The notes below the pieces were generated by a model that saw only the letters and a program-made list of their open reading frames with translations, was not told where the DNA came from and ran no database searches. A stretch of DNA of 64,000 bases, taken from Sabethes cyaneus (taxonomy: Eukaryota; Arthropoda; Insecta; Diptera; Culicidae). The number at the start of each line of letters is the position of its first letter. Within the stretch, counting starts at the first letter, position 1. Location of the stretch: contig NC_071354.1 of NCBI RefSeq assembly GCF_943734655.1, forward strand, positions 47,298,044 to 47,362,043, given 5' to 3'. This document shows, in pieces, positions 10,340-22,735 of this stretch. The position numbers and the translations under genes were made by a program.

Positions 10340-12040
10340 TAGCTCAACTACCTGACTATCATGCTCAACTATCATGCTGTTATCTAACAGGTACCTTAAC
10401 TTTGGTGTTGAACAATGCAGCTGTGCAACTCACAATGTGGAAGATAACCACCTCATGCGCTTTTACTACCGAAACGTATGTGGATTACGGACAAAGGTAA
10501 ATTCATTCTTTTTGGCTGCAAGCGAGTGCGACTACGTTGTTATTGTGTTGACCGAGACATGGCTTGTTGATCCGATTGAAACCCCTCGAACAGTATAACA
10601 ACCCGTGGTAGGGGTGTTCTGATTGCTGTTTCAACTCACTGGAACAGCTATATTAATCCTACGCCGGTTTCCGATTCTGTAGAGCAGCTATGTATTAGAA
10701 TCGCTACGCCTCGTTGAGTTGCGACTGTCGGTGCCATCTATTTACCCCTGCACCGATTGAGTCCACTTGCTCATGAATGCTGCTGAGGCTGATTATAGTC
10801 CCGAAACTGCAGAGCACTAATTACTGAGTTCCAAGTTGGAGACAACAGCACCGTGCAAAGGCCATCTTGGTCGAACAGTCACCTACGTAGACTAAAACGA
10901 CTGAGTGCACGAGCTCTAGGATACTATCAGAATCGTTCTCACCTTACAGAAAACAGGATTTCCACCGTGCGAGTAGCGACTACAAGAAATTCAACAGATT
11001 TCTGTACCAGCGAAATGTTTTCCGTGCGATATGTTCTTTGTGCAGAAATCCAAGGCGATTTGGGTATTTTGTGAATTCTAAGAAGATAGAAACTGGTCTG
11101 CCATTGCTAGTGTAAAGTGCGATCTTTTTGTCTAACACTTTATGAATTCGTTCAACGAAAGCTCTGCCTCACCTGATCAAGTCGCCATTGGTATCAACGA
11201 TTAAGCTAGTGATGCTTTTGAGAGGTGAAGCATTTCACATTAGTGAACACATCGTCGTGTCTGCACTCCAAAAGTTAAAGCTTTCATAAGCTGCTGATTC
11301 AGATGGCATTCCAGCGTCCATTCTGAAACTGTGCTCAGAGGTGTTGCTTGCTCTACTTACGAAATTATTTAACAGGTCACTGCCAGAGAGCAAATGTCCA
11401 GAACTGTGGAAATCCTCATTTATGTTCACTGTTCACAAGACACGAGACAAGTGAGACGTTCGGAATTACAGAGGCCTCACATCCTTAGGTTGCTGTCAGA
11501 AGTTTTTGAGATTGTCAATCAGGCACCCTTTTGCTCATGTAATTACATTTTTTCAATTGCTCAGCATGGATTCTATCCCAAGCGATCTGTTGCGACAAAT
11601 TTGACCGAGTTTGCATAACTATGCGTTCGCACAATGGACAACGGTGGACAAGTTCATACTGTTTACACTGATCTGAAGGCAGCATTTGGTCGAGTGCACC
11701 ACAAAATTCTGCTAAGCAAACTGGAGAAACTTAGAGTCTGTACATCCCTAATCTCCTGGTCCAGATCCTATTCGATAAACCGATCGAAACTTCTTGCTCT
11801 GAAGTGATTACAAATGTTTCGCGTGTCCTCCAGGGGAGTAACCTTGGACCGCTTTTGTTCTCGCTATTTATCAACGAACTTTCTGTTACACTGCCATCTG
11901 GATGCCGCCTGTTTTACGCCGACGACGTCAAAATATATAACATCATCAACAGTACTGCTGACTGCGACTACTTGCAACTATGTGTGGATCAAATACAGAG
12001 TTTTTTTTCTTTGTAGGAGACTAAACCACTGCGACCACTA
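10340..12040 (+). mobile_element. Non-LTR retrotransposon (Jockey-like), degraded
   Basis: Plus strand. Around 10455-10600 the translation RFYYRNVCGLRTKVNSFFLA then CDYVVIVLTETWL is the start of an AP-type endonuclease (the RNVGGLRTK and LTETWL motifs). RGRGVLIAVSTHWNSY follows after a short deletion. RT appears at about 11570-12016: QHGFYPKRSVATNLTEFA, VYTDLKAAFGRVHHKILLSK, LQGSNLGPLLFSLFINEL and CRLFYADDVKIY, with the YADD motif intact. Stops and frameshifts separate the blocks, about 1 kb of central sequence is missing, and the 3' part after YADD is truncated. Not functional. Confidence 0.85.
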
Positions 12041-12169
12041 CTAGACATCTATTGTGGCATATTGCGCATTAATCTAAGTGCATATTCGTGGCTCATCACT
12101 ATTGGCGAATTAAGTTCTTGAGTTTTGGGCAAAAAATCGATTTTCCTGGGTGACTGGACGCGAACCATA

Positions 12170-12290
12170 AATACGGTAGCCAAACAAACGTTTGTCATAC
12201 GTACCAACGCCATAATGTACGTTTGCCATAATGAACGGGAGCCATAAAGACGAATGCCATAATGTATGCTTGTCATAATCACATCTGTCT
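12170..12290. repeat. CCATAATG-type degenerate tandem repeat
   Basis: Repeated phrases such as GCCATAATGTACGTTTGCCA, ATAATGAACGGGAGCCAT and AATGCCATAATGTATGC give a loose 18-22 bp periodicity. Similar GGCATAATG phrases occur near 18380-18450 and 22570-22660. Confidence 0.55.
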
Positions 12291-14707
12291 AGGTATATTC
12301 GTTTTCCTCAACAATTCATGAACAAGCATCGTAACACAAACATGTTTCATGAAAATGCAAGTCAGAATCCAATGTAATGTAGAAAAATAAGTTAAGAAAA
12401 GTTTCTCGCAGTTTCTATATTAGAGTAAAACTCCAAAGAAAACTGTGTAACATTTTAGTTTCACTGTAGACACTCGTATAAAAGCACTTCAAGCTGGTTA
12501 TTTGCCTCCTAATGAACAAACAAACTGCAAAAACACATTTTATACCTATTACATAAAAACTGGTAACGACAGAATAAGTATAGCTCTCCGTTTTACTATT
12601 ATCTAACTAGATATTTACCCGCTAACATCACTGTTCGAGTACAGTTCTTCACCACTTTTAATGTTTTCCAACCGGCGCTTAAAACGTGTTGATTCTATCG
12701 CTACCAGGTAGTAACTGATTGATAGGAATCAATCGGTTACAGAGTACAAGAACAATTATTCCATCCTTCCAGACACAAGTGGTCACAAGTTAGATAAGAT
12801 ATGTTTACTACCGCCGGCCGCCGTCGATGTAGTGCATATTTCCACTCGGCAATAAGTACACCTTGCTATGCAGATTTTCTAGTCCTAGTGTTGAGTAGAA
12901 AAAAGAAAATACTTTACTTCGGCGTCGCCGTCACACTTGATCGACTGTAAACAACTGACGTTTTGCTCCAAAAATTGAATTCCAGATTGTTGTGAAACAA
13001 CGTACTAGATTGCGAGTCCTAATCATAACAAAGGAATTCATTTTATTGCACAAATAAACGCTTATCACGAGAACCTACGATGACTGAATCTGTCAATATG
13101 TGATTCGTGTTTGTTTCAGCCGACTCATTATTACCACTAAACAACAACGCAGTAACTAATGGGGGTTGCGTTTTATCGATGAATCAATAAATCGCTGCAT
13201 TCCCGCTTAATTTCCACGAAAAGGATGTCGGCAATTAGGGACAACCTACTTTGATTTGGAGCGGTCGAAGCATTCTCGAGCCATCATGATTCGTATCGAT
13301 TGGCGACAGTCGTCTTGCCGAAGGAATTTGACCCGCCCGACGCCGACGGTGGCTTGTGCCAGCGAAGCGAAAAAAAAGTGTCAGACGTGCTATTTATACA
13401 ACAATAATGAAGATTGTCATTCGGTTGATAGCTCAATAAAGTAGCGCTCGTAAACCACCCACAATGCGCTGTTTATAAATAGTGCGGAGGCGATTTTGTG
13501 CCGCCAGGAGGATTAGAAAAAAAAAAATAAAATAAAACTGGAAATGTTTGCAAACATTACCACCACCTACATACCTACCTACTTGCTTATCGGATGTTGA
13601 TCCTTTAGCCGGATAAGTGGGTGGTCGCCCTGCCGTTCACTTTCTCTTTCCGTCAAGTAGCGCGTCCTATTCCTATCTGATCTGGGCTGGGGAGGGCTCT
13701 GAACGGTAGCGTTTGACCATTGCGTTGCTGGAATTGATTCAGCTATTCAACCACCCTGGCTGCAGTGGAGCAGTTGTCGTTATACATACATCTCATGTAC
13801 AATTTACTGCCTGATATAACCGATGGGAGTTCTACTGGTAGTAGCTACCCGGGTAGCGCAAAGGGATTATCGTCTAATGGCTTTCCGTACAATATGGATT
13901 GCATAAAATATGAATAAAGCGATTGAAGTGATCCGTTTGAATGGCTGTGTGTGTGTGGCAGACATAACACACGCCCGTTAGAAAACGATTTGAACTCTAT
14001 GGAAGTTTTTTTTATCGGTCACAGAACCCTTCATTTGCATAGATTCATGGATTTCATGCGCAACATCGGTCGCTTCGAGTATCGGTATTTGGTTGTTCGA
14101 GTGGCAGAAGCCCACGAGAGTTTTATTTTGCAACATTAATCTACCGGGAATTTTGGCCCGCTTATTAGTTGTGATTGATAATAATCATAGTTAAGAAAAA
14201 AAGTTTGAAATATTGAACAATATTGAATAATATTGAACAGGACGGAAGCCATGGCATAGCATCGTTCAAGAAACGCAGTTTTGCTTTTGACGAGGTCAAT
14301 CTAAAAATCCGGTAATTTATTTGCAGCTGCACGGTCATGGATTCTGAGTTGAAAGAAAATTGAAAAGAAAATAAATTGGGGAAAATGTTTCAAATTAGTG
14401 GCATCTTCCTTTCGCATTTTTTTTACCATTTTGTTCTTTACCACTGATCACTGGTCGTTCAAATTAATTAGTGAACCGTTCGTTTTTTATTCCAATTATC
14501 CCCTGAAAGGCCAGTTTTTAACGAGAATGTACGCCGTATCTTCACGTTAAAAATTATTTTATGTGTAAAGTTTACCTTACAGTTTCAATCCATAATTTGT
14601 GGCCCGTTTAAGGCATGTGACAAGATGCTAAAGTTCTATTCTAATGTTTGTCTATGACTAAATTCCAAATGTAATTAAATCAAGTTAGGCCATGCTATAT
14701 GGCAGAT

Positions 14708-14746
14708 GATCAATCAATCAATCAATCAATCGATGAATCAATCAAA
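14708..14746. repeat. (TCAA)n microsatellite
   Basis: Run of ATCA/TCAA units with one ATCGATGA interruption. Confidence 0.9.
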
Positions 14747-16486
14747 TTATATCAATCTAAGACGACGGATCGAGCTAAGTAGCAATAAAACTGTTCAACC
14801 AGGGCTCTGGTTCAAGCTATCAATCTAATCTTCTCGCTGTAGTGTACTGTACTGTACACCAGCCAGTACTGATGGTGATTCAAATCAACTAAAATGCGAC
14901 TAAACGTGCATGATATACTATATGAGTGTGGAAAGTTGCATCTAACTTTAGATGCGTGGCTAAACGCATATTAAGAGCAGCAAGCAAGCAACTTTATTCT
15001 GTAGCCTAGCCTATAGACTAAGGTGGTGCACTTTTTATACCCGGATTATCACCGGGTGAAAGTTTCTGGGTGTACAGGTGTTGCAAATATTTGTAAATGA
15101 AAGAAAGCAAAACAACGAAACTATGATGGGAACACATTCTTCGTGCCGACGCGACGACCCGTCGGTCGTATTGTATGTATGCTCTAGAAGCCACCGCGTA
15201 ATTCATTCCTAGATGGAGCTAGCAAAACAATACCGAATGTAGTAAGTAAGTAAGTACGTACGACTACGGTACGGAGGAGGTAGCAAAAAATGCGATTTTT
15301 TTTTGTTGTGCAGTTGCAAATATTAATAAACAGAAAAAAACGCATGACATACACAGCGAGCGAACAAACGACACACAAAAACACAGCCACTAAGCCACAA
15401 GCAAGCGGGGCGCGGTTGAAATTGCATTCGGAACGAACCCGAAGCCCGCGATGAAAATGGAAGCGAGTGAATGGATAATGAATGTCAGATTTCGCTGAGT
15501 TTATGTTTTTTTTGTCGTTATTTTTTTTTATGAAAAAGGAAAACATTTACTTTTAAATGGAAAACTAAAACGACGGTAGAGGAAACGAAATTTGCGACAG
15601 GTCGGTGTTTTCTGGAGACGCAGTCAAAAAAGTATCACAACCAAAAGAACAGACAACTCAGACAACAAGAGACAAACTCATCAGCGGGTATAATCCGTGT
15701 CCAGTCATGCAGTCGAACTAATCCGTATAGCTTAACCGTTGGCAAATTCGGTATTTGTTGAAAGGTTGTTGATCACTAAATTCTGCCTAACAAGGAATTA
15801 ATGGAGATAAGAATGCAACAGTGTAGTTAAGTAGATTGGAGGTTGTAATAGAACTCGATTTTTTCCGGATTTTTGTTTGTTTGGACAATATTGAAAGAAC
15901 GTTACTGAATTAATCTCTAATACTTGAAGTAACCTCGCCTTAAGGCAGTTTTATAATATTCTTATTTATGTTAAATGCGCCCTTATAACCCAAATTTTTT
16001 TGAAGCCACAGGTGGAGGAGTTGACAAAAGCTTTAAAAGTAATTTGCAATGGCCCAATTAAAAGAGCATAATCATCGAAGCCCGGGGCGGAGTGGGAGCC
16101 TAAGGGCCTTTCAGATTAGGGGCCCCATTTTCCAATGTTCTCATAACAGGCACTGGTTGGCACTGGCTTATAATCAAAGTGATAATAATTTTAGCTTTTA
16201 ATATTTGTAAACTGCAGTTTTTTGTTCATTTTAAGTTATTGTAATTGTTATTCTTATCCATTTAAGTTATTGTAAAGTTGTGATTAGTTGATAAGTTTTA
16301 TTACTTTATAACATTCTGTGAAAAGATGCAGGGTTTTTGTGCCGGCTTGAAACTGTCATTTGTGCATTTCAAGGTGGCTTTTCCCTGCTATATTTGAATA
16401 TTCATTAAGACAACCTATGTCGGATGAAATTAATCAATAAATAACAAAAACCACAAATATCTAACAAATTTAGTCTGTTTAGTCAC

Positions 16487-16620
16487 CGCAACAGATGTTC
16501 TGCTAACAATATCTATGTCATCGGCAGACGAATCGTTTAGATTTATTTTTCATAGCTTTTTACGGTCGATGGTATCATACGCAGCTTTGAAATCAATGGA
16601 AAAATTGTGCGTGTAAGCTC
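16487..16620 (-). mobile_element. LINE RT fragment with internal deletion
   Basis: Minus strand reads NFSIDFKAAYDTIDRKKL, then within a few codons SADDIDIVSRTS. The first is RT block A (DFKAAYD) and the second RT block C (ADDIDI) of an R1/Loner-like LINE; the roughly 100 residues that normally separate them are gone. Confidence 0.7.
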
Positions 16621-18264
16621 TATATTCTTTGGAACTTGCACCTTTTCTACGTTTATCGCACATGGTTCTCTGCCTGGGCACCATTAAAAGAAATTCATCA
16701 AAGTTCACCTTTTGGTTACCACACGGTCGACGTTCAAAATACTGTCATTTTTATCCTGAGTCTGCCACATTTTGGCTCGCGGCACAAAGCTATTGCGGAA
16801 TATGTTAAGTTTCTAATAGAACTTTTACGTTTCCTGAGAAGGATGCAACTGCTCAACATACTCCTGCTTTTTCTCCTAGAAGATTTGGGCTCACTGCATC
16901 TTATCTCATCTTATAAGAGCTTTCCATGGGGTTCGGGCCCCTACTATACAATATTCATGACCGACTGTGGATGAATTACATTTTATAAGCAGGTATTTTT
17001 TTCCAAGTTCGGGCCCCAGCAGTTTAATTTTAGACTACAAAATAATGTGTTTCAATTTTTAATCTGAGTCCTAAGTGTTTCGAGAAGATTACAAAAAAAT
17101 TATCTCGATTTCTTCGATTTGTTCCAGAATGCTAATCTACCTCTCATCCGTAACCGACCGCCTATTTAAGCGGATTAAATCTTGGATCTTATCGCAGACG
17201 ACTGTCTAAATCGGGACCTCCTCGCTTACTTATTTTACAGCTACTTAAGAGGTTCCTTAAGGCAGTATCCTTAGACCTCTATTTTTTGTCATACACTAGT
17301 GATTGAAACGATTCAGTATTGTGAGAAGCCCCTGTAATCACAGACCAGGATAATTCTGCTTATCTTACTAACAGAATTGTTAATTTTCGGTTATAAAGCT
17401 GACAGAGTCAATACCCTTAAGGAGCTTCGCATGCTGTTCAAATTAACATTATTAAAAAAATGTATTTACGTTTCTGAACAACTTTTACGTTCAAGGAATA
17501 TATTAATCTGCTTAAGTTCCTAAAGTACGCAGGTATTTACAGCGTGGTAAGGGAGAGGCTGGGTCGGTATACAGTCCTTCCACAGCTTCATCGTTCCAGA
17601 AAGAAGAGAGCATTAGATTCGGATTCCGGAATACTCAAAGTAGTACTCAAAACTTCAAAGTAGCTTGAGCTAGCTGACAATTAGCAACACCTCTTATATT
17701 CACATGGCTGTAATTTTGTTATATATAACATCTGAATTTTAAACAAAAACAGATTAATTAAGTTTTTTCCCGTTCTTTTTTTGTTTCCTTGGATCCCTAT
17801 TGATACCTAAAACCTAGCATTCCCTAGAATCGAGAGGTGAGTGCGTTGCATTTTCACAACGATGGGAGGAAACGGGTTCAATCAGTTTCTAAAAACTGCA
17901 TTTGGTACGAGACAGGAATTGTACGCAAGTACCTGATTCGATTCGAGAGGAATGACTCAGATTTGGACGGAAATTTAGATAACGTGTCAAATACGTTACA
18001 TCAAATACTAGTGGTTGTTAGAATACCATTTCAATCAATTCATTTCAATTTGTATTATATAAAAAATTCAATCATCTACGAAGCTAATAATGGGCTATAA
18101 AAAGGAGGTTGTCGAGCCTTCTTTGACATACTTGGGTTAGACTTTTAATAGAAACAGGCCATTGGATGTCAAGTGGTCCTAGTATGGACTTATTCTGAGG
18201 CTATTCCAAACTTCTTTTCCTTGTGTACTAAGTTTTGCATTACCAACAATAAAGCCTCTTTCGG

Positions 18265-18545
18265 CCTTTTTTTTACTTTATTTTTTATTCAATCTGATTT
18301 ATTGATACGACTCAAATGCATATCCAAATATCTGTAGTAGGAAAAAGCGGGTGCGCGACCTTAGGCCTACGGACGATAGGCATAATGGATGGTAGACAAA
18401 ATGGACGATAGGCATAATGGACTAATTAAGCATAATTTACAAAATGTCGCTTTCTTATGAATGCCTCGCCTCACAATACAATGAGAGCTGGAATCGCCCA
18501 TTTAACATAAATCACTTTAGCATAATGCTGTTTGGTATAAGGGCC
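18265..18545. repeat. Interspersed repeat, copy 1
   Basis: Includes GGAAAAAGCGGGTGCGCGAC, CCTACGGACGATAGGCATAA and TTTAGCATAATGCTGTTTGG. The same blocks in the same order and orientation occur at 22465-22735, so they are two copies of one family about 4.2 kb apart. Confidence 0.7.
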
Positions 18546-20257
18546 AAACATTGGCATGAACAGAAAGTTGCGTTCAGATTGACAACATGTGACATGCAAC
18601 TTGTTCCAAACTGTTGCCCGATGTTTCCAATGTTGCCCGATGTGTCACAAATACTCAAGTTGCGACAGAAGCAACATTGAGCAATAACTAGCAGCATGTC
18701 GCATACCACATGTTGCCAAAAAATTTCCCAGTTTAAACGCACCTTTGGGGACCATTTGGGATAACGACATTTTTACATAATTCTGTAAAAAATATTTTTA
18801 TGATTTTTCGCAGATGATTCAAGGAGAGACTGCCGCAGGCCGCTAGTGTTTCCGGCGAACTGCCATCGAAAGTGCCGGCCACTGCGGGTGGCAGCCCTGC
18901 AGAAACCACGTCTGTCTAGGTTTATTCGCTTTCCTAGGTCGACCGACCCTTGTTAGTTTTCCTTGGTCCTAGCATCGAATCACTGAGCTGGTACCGAGTG
19001 GCAGGTCAAATTTCAATCACTCAGAAAAACAAGAAACACGCTCAGCACCTTATTTTGTATTTAAGCACAAACAGTAGAGTATAGATGATTGATACTACTT
19101 TCTTTCTCTTAAGCTGGTTTACGCTCATTATAAGGTGGAGATATTCTTTTCTAACCTTTCCTGACGTTTTATTTAAAATACTATTTCGCATCTTTTCACT
19201 TCTTCATATAATTAGGGGAATATATTAAGGGGATATCACGCTTGAAAAAATTAACTTTTTGTAGGAACTAGATAGCAGGTTCATGTGTTCGGCAAAGTTA
19301 TAGAACTATAAATTTCATTAAACTTTGCCGTAGATACTAACTATCTATGTCATATGGGTCGCGAGATATAATTGGGTTTCTGTCTTGACCAGGGATGGAA
19401 AAAATCGCTTCTAGCGATCAAGATCATAGGAGTGATCAGATTCATATTCATTGGCATCACTACTTGTTAGCGACAAATACTTTGTCGCGATCTGAACAGA
19501 TTATGATCAACCTCATGTCAGATCATGTTCATTGCATGATTGCGTTGAGAAATATAACAGATACATACGATTGGTTGTGTGCAGCGTATGAATCTCAATA
19601 CCAACAACATGAAAAATCTTTTTTCTCGCAGCTAGGTAAGATGTAACAGTGTGGTCGACTGCTGAGACTGTTTAGAGAACAAAATCTTGTGATCAATGCT
19701 AAAGATTCACAGTTTGTCATGTACTGTACGGATCGTGATCTATGCGTGTGGCGATAACTCATATTTTTGATCAAAATCACAAAAAAATCAGTTTATTGAC
19801 CTTATTGTACAGAAAACCTTATCTAACTGGTTTGACATGTTCTACAAACTTTTTGATATCATTCAAATACATAACTTTCTTGAAGATATAAATATCATAT
19901 GTTGCTTTATTCACATTATAAACTGATTTCAAGTAAAAAATTTACTATTTTCAAAAGTAACTTTTTTCGTTAATAGGCACTTACTGGCAGCTATAGTTGG
20001 CACACCTTTAACCTTTAATAGAATATAGTAGAAGTGTGTTCTACAATTTTTACGAGCGCTTGAACGTGCTATTTGAGTAATTCTCGCTGAAACGGAGCCA
20101 CTACTGACACGAGGTCTTTAAATATTGGAACTTTTGCACTTAATTGGTTGAAAATTGTTAAAAAAATAAGAATTACACTTTTAATACCTCGAAATAGTGG
20201 ACCCCTCGTTCGCCAGGGGGCCTAACAGCTTCAAAAAAAGTTGACCTCGAGATCTAC

Positions 20258-20410
20258 ATCATGTGATATTTCATAAATTTGCCATGAAACAACTAACAAA
20301 TAACCCGGTTCTGTAAAGAAGAAGAACAGGACTTTCAAATGGAGTAAAAAATTTTTTGGCGGCCACCTTGGATTTGGTCGCCATATTGGATTTTATCAAA
20401 AATCAGAGGG
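20258..20410 (+). repeat. GGCGGCCAxCTTGGATTTGG repeat, copy A
   Basis: Contains CATGAAACAACTAACAAATA, then GGCGGCCACCTTGGATTTGG and CGCCATATTGGATTTTATC. It is almost identical to the reverse complement of 22060-22203, so it forms the outer arm of an inverted repeat spanning about 1.9 kb. Confidence 0.8.
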
Positions 20411-21344
20411 GTTGTGTACAAGACACGACCGCATATATAGGTGACGCATGACTACGTAAGTCTCTTTGTAGTGATAGTAGCATGTATTCATGCTTGTAAT
20501 CATTCGATTCTTCATGTATACATGCTATGTGCAACATATATACAAGCTACATGCGTTGTATGTAACGTTTATCAAAGTAGTAACATTGCATACGTTCAAT
20601 TCCCAAAGGATTGTGCATTTGAAAACAATTAAACAAAATCAAGAACACAAACTATTACTTTCCTGCTACCTTACTGAAATTAAAGATTGTTTTTATTATC
20701 CATGGTTTCCCACGTTGAAGGGATTTTACCAATTCAATCCTATTTTATCAACAGCACATCTTTTCACTACACTTCTAATGAAACGGCAAGCTTGCGTATT
20801 CATACAGAGCCGTATTATAACCGAACACTACAGCTGTAGCACATTTTTCCAACACAGATATCAAATTCGCCTAGGTTTAATTGTCACGCAGTAAAGAATT
20901 TGCGATCTGTTGGGACAACGAACTTGTGTCATTTTTTCTGGCACACTTCCCTAACACAGACATCAGATTGGACTAGGTTTAATCGCGTTCGTAAGAAATC
21001 TGTTGGCACGAGGGGGCTTTGTCACTCTCTCTGGCGTACTTCCCAAGCAAGGACATCAAAATGGTCTAGGTTGAACCGCGGTGTTAAGAAATATTGTTGA
21101 AATGAGGGATCTTTGTCACTTGCTTTGGCTTACTTCCCAAGCACAGATATCAAATTGGTATAGGTTTAGATCATCGTAAAAAATCTTTCAACCAATCACG
21201 AAGCGAGCATTCTGGTAAAACATAGGTTCATTATTTTCAATTTTTCAATAGTTCAACATCAAGAATCCATACTTTTCTTCATTTGGGTCAATTCTTAGAA
21301 GATTTTCCTATCGATTGATGTAAGTATATTGAAAATCGATCGGA

Positions 21345-21462
21345 AAACCGCTGTGCTATTAGCGCTCAAAACCTTTCATTTTTCGTGACGCTCGCATTTT
21401 TCGATTTTTTGGAATGACACCCTATCTCAAAACTTGCCGTAAGACGTAGTCCTACGTCAAAA
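21345..21462 (+). repeat. Repeat ending in GACGTAGTCCTACGTC hairpin, copy 1
   Basis: The block CATTTTTCGTGACGCTCGCA, GGAATGACACC, then CCGTAAGACGTAGTCCTACG is shared with 62050-62157 (plus) and, reversed, with 51578-51685. All three stop at a palindromic 16-mer. Confidence 0.7.
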
Positions 21463-21464
21463 AC

Positions 21465-21880
21465 CGCTATTTTCACCATGAACCACCATTCGAGTGCTGA
21501 GGAAAAATGCTACAAGAAACATTCATAAAATTAGGCGTGCAATGACATTAACTAAATTAAACATCCAATTATTTGTAGTAAGGTTCACAGTTTTCATATA
21601 ATTATTTTGTTATTTCCAAAATTTACTATGAAATAAACTACAAACGACACGAATTTGTAAAGAGGAGAGATAGGGTTTATATACGAAGTGAAAAAAATCG
21701 GCGGCCATCTTGGATTTGGCCGCCATGTTGGATTTTATCAAAAAATCGCCGCTTTCGCCATGACCTTCCCCCACTAATTTTAATTTTAAGACCACTAACG
21801 GAAAGCTGAGAAAAAATTCTATAAGGAACATTCATCAAATAACGTGTGTAGTGGCATTAAATAAACGAAACAATTGTTTC
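21465..21880 (+). repeat. Same repeat family, tandem partial copies B
   Basis: Two overlapping parts of the same unit in plus orientation: 21465-21630 (GCTACAAGAAACATTCATAA, GTAAGGTTCACAGTTTTCAT) and 21640-21880 (GGCGGCCATCTTGGATTTGG, then the TATCAAAAAATCGCC block). The open frames with NMAAKSKMAA come from this repeat and are not a gene. Confidence 0.75.
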
Positions 21881-22205
21881 GTAGCAAACTTTGGAAATAT
21901 CACAATATTTATATGAAAATTGTGAACCTTGCTACAAATAACTGGTTGTTTAATTCAGTTCATGCCATTGCACACCTAATTTTATGAATGTTTCTTGTAG
22001 CATTTTTTCTCAGTTTTCCAATGGTGGTCTTAAAATGAGATTCGGTTGGGGGCTCATGGTGAAAGCGGCAATTTTTTGATAAAATCCAATATGGCGACCA
22101 AATCCAAGATGGCCGCCAAAAAAATTTTTACTCCATTTGAAAGCCCTGTTCTTCTTCTTTACAGAACCGGGTCATTTGTTAGTTGTTTCATGGCAAATTT
22201 ATGTC
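21881..22205 (-). repeat. Same repeat family, inverted copy C
   Basis: Reverse-complement copy of the unit, head-to-head with copy B around a turning point near 21870-21885 (CAATTGTTTCG). It contains GCTACAAGAAACATTCATAA on the opposite strand and GATGGCCGCC. Confidence 0.8.
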
Positions 22206-22464
22206 TTGACTGCCTTGTAAGACCAGCATCGTACTATAGGTAAACTATAGTTGCCCCACTTCCTGGTCCTAGGAACCAAATTGCTACTGAAGAATAGTAA
22301 AAACAAGAGGAGACATTCGGTTACGCAATAGTAATACCAAAAAAAAAACAAAGTGTGGAATACAATGAAACACCTAGTCCACATCTAAATAGAACAAATA
22401 TTGATCGTAGTGACAATGTCCATACAGAAAAGTATTGAACAGTAAAAGAATTAATTTTTTTGTT

Positions 22465-22735
22465 TTATTTTCTTTCAGTTCGATTAAATGATACGAATCC
22501 AATGCATAGCCCAATGTATGAAGTAGGGAAAAGCGGATGCGCGACGTTGCGTAGGGCCTACGGGCGATAGGATGGACTTCAGTTATACGTGCACTAAGAA
22601 TAATGGAGATTAGGCATACTGGCCGATAGGCATAATGCATATTAGACATAATTTACAAACTTTGCTTTCCAATTAATACGAAGCCAATCATCGCCTCAGT
22701 TGTCTGACATAATGCTGTTTGGCATCCCATCATGC
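22465..22735. repeat. Interspersed repeat, copy 2
   Basis: Direct copy of 18265-18545 (GGGAAAAGCGGATGCGCGAC, GGCGATAGG, GACATAATGCTGTTTGGCAT). Confidence 0.7.

Noticed and set aside
15184..15546. 120-codon minus-strand frame with hydrophobic stretches
   Set aside because: No start context, domain or splice support; AT-rich intron sequence with T runs.
16636..16974. 112-codon plus-strand frame
   Set aside because: No recognised domain, overlaps repeat-like GGGCCCC phrases, and lies next to a dead LINE piece; insufficient support.
21610..22243. Two similar peptides containing SNMAxKSKMAA on opposite strands
   Set aside because: They are translations of inverted copies of one interspersed repeat, not paralogous genes.
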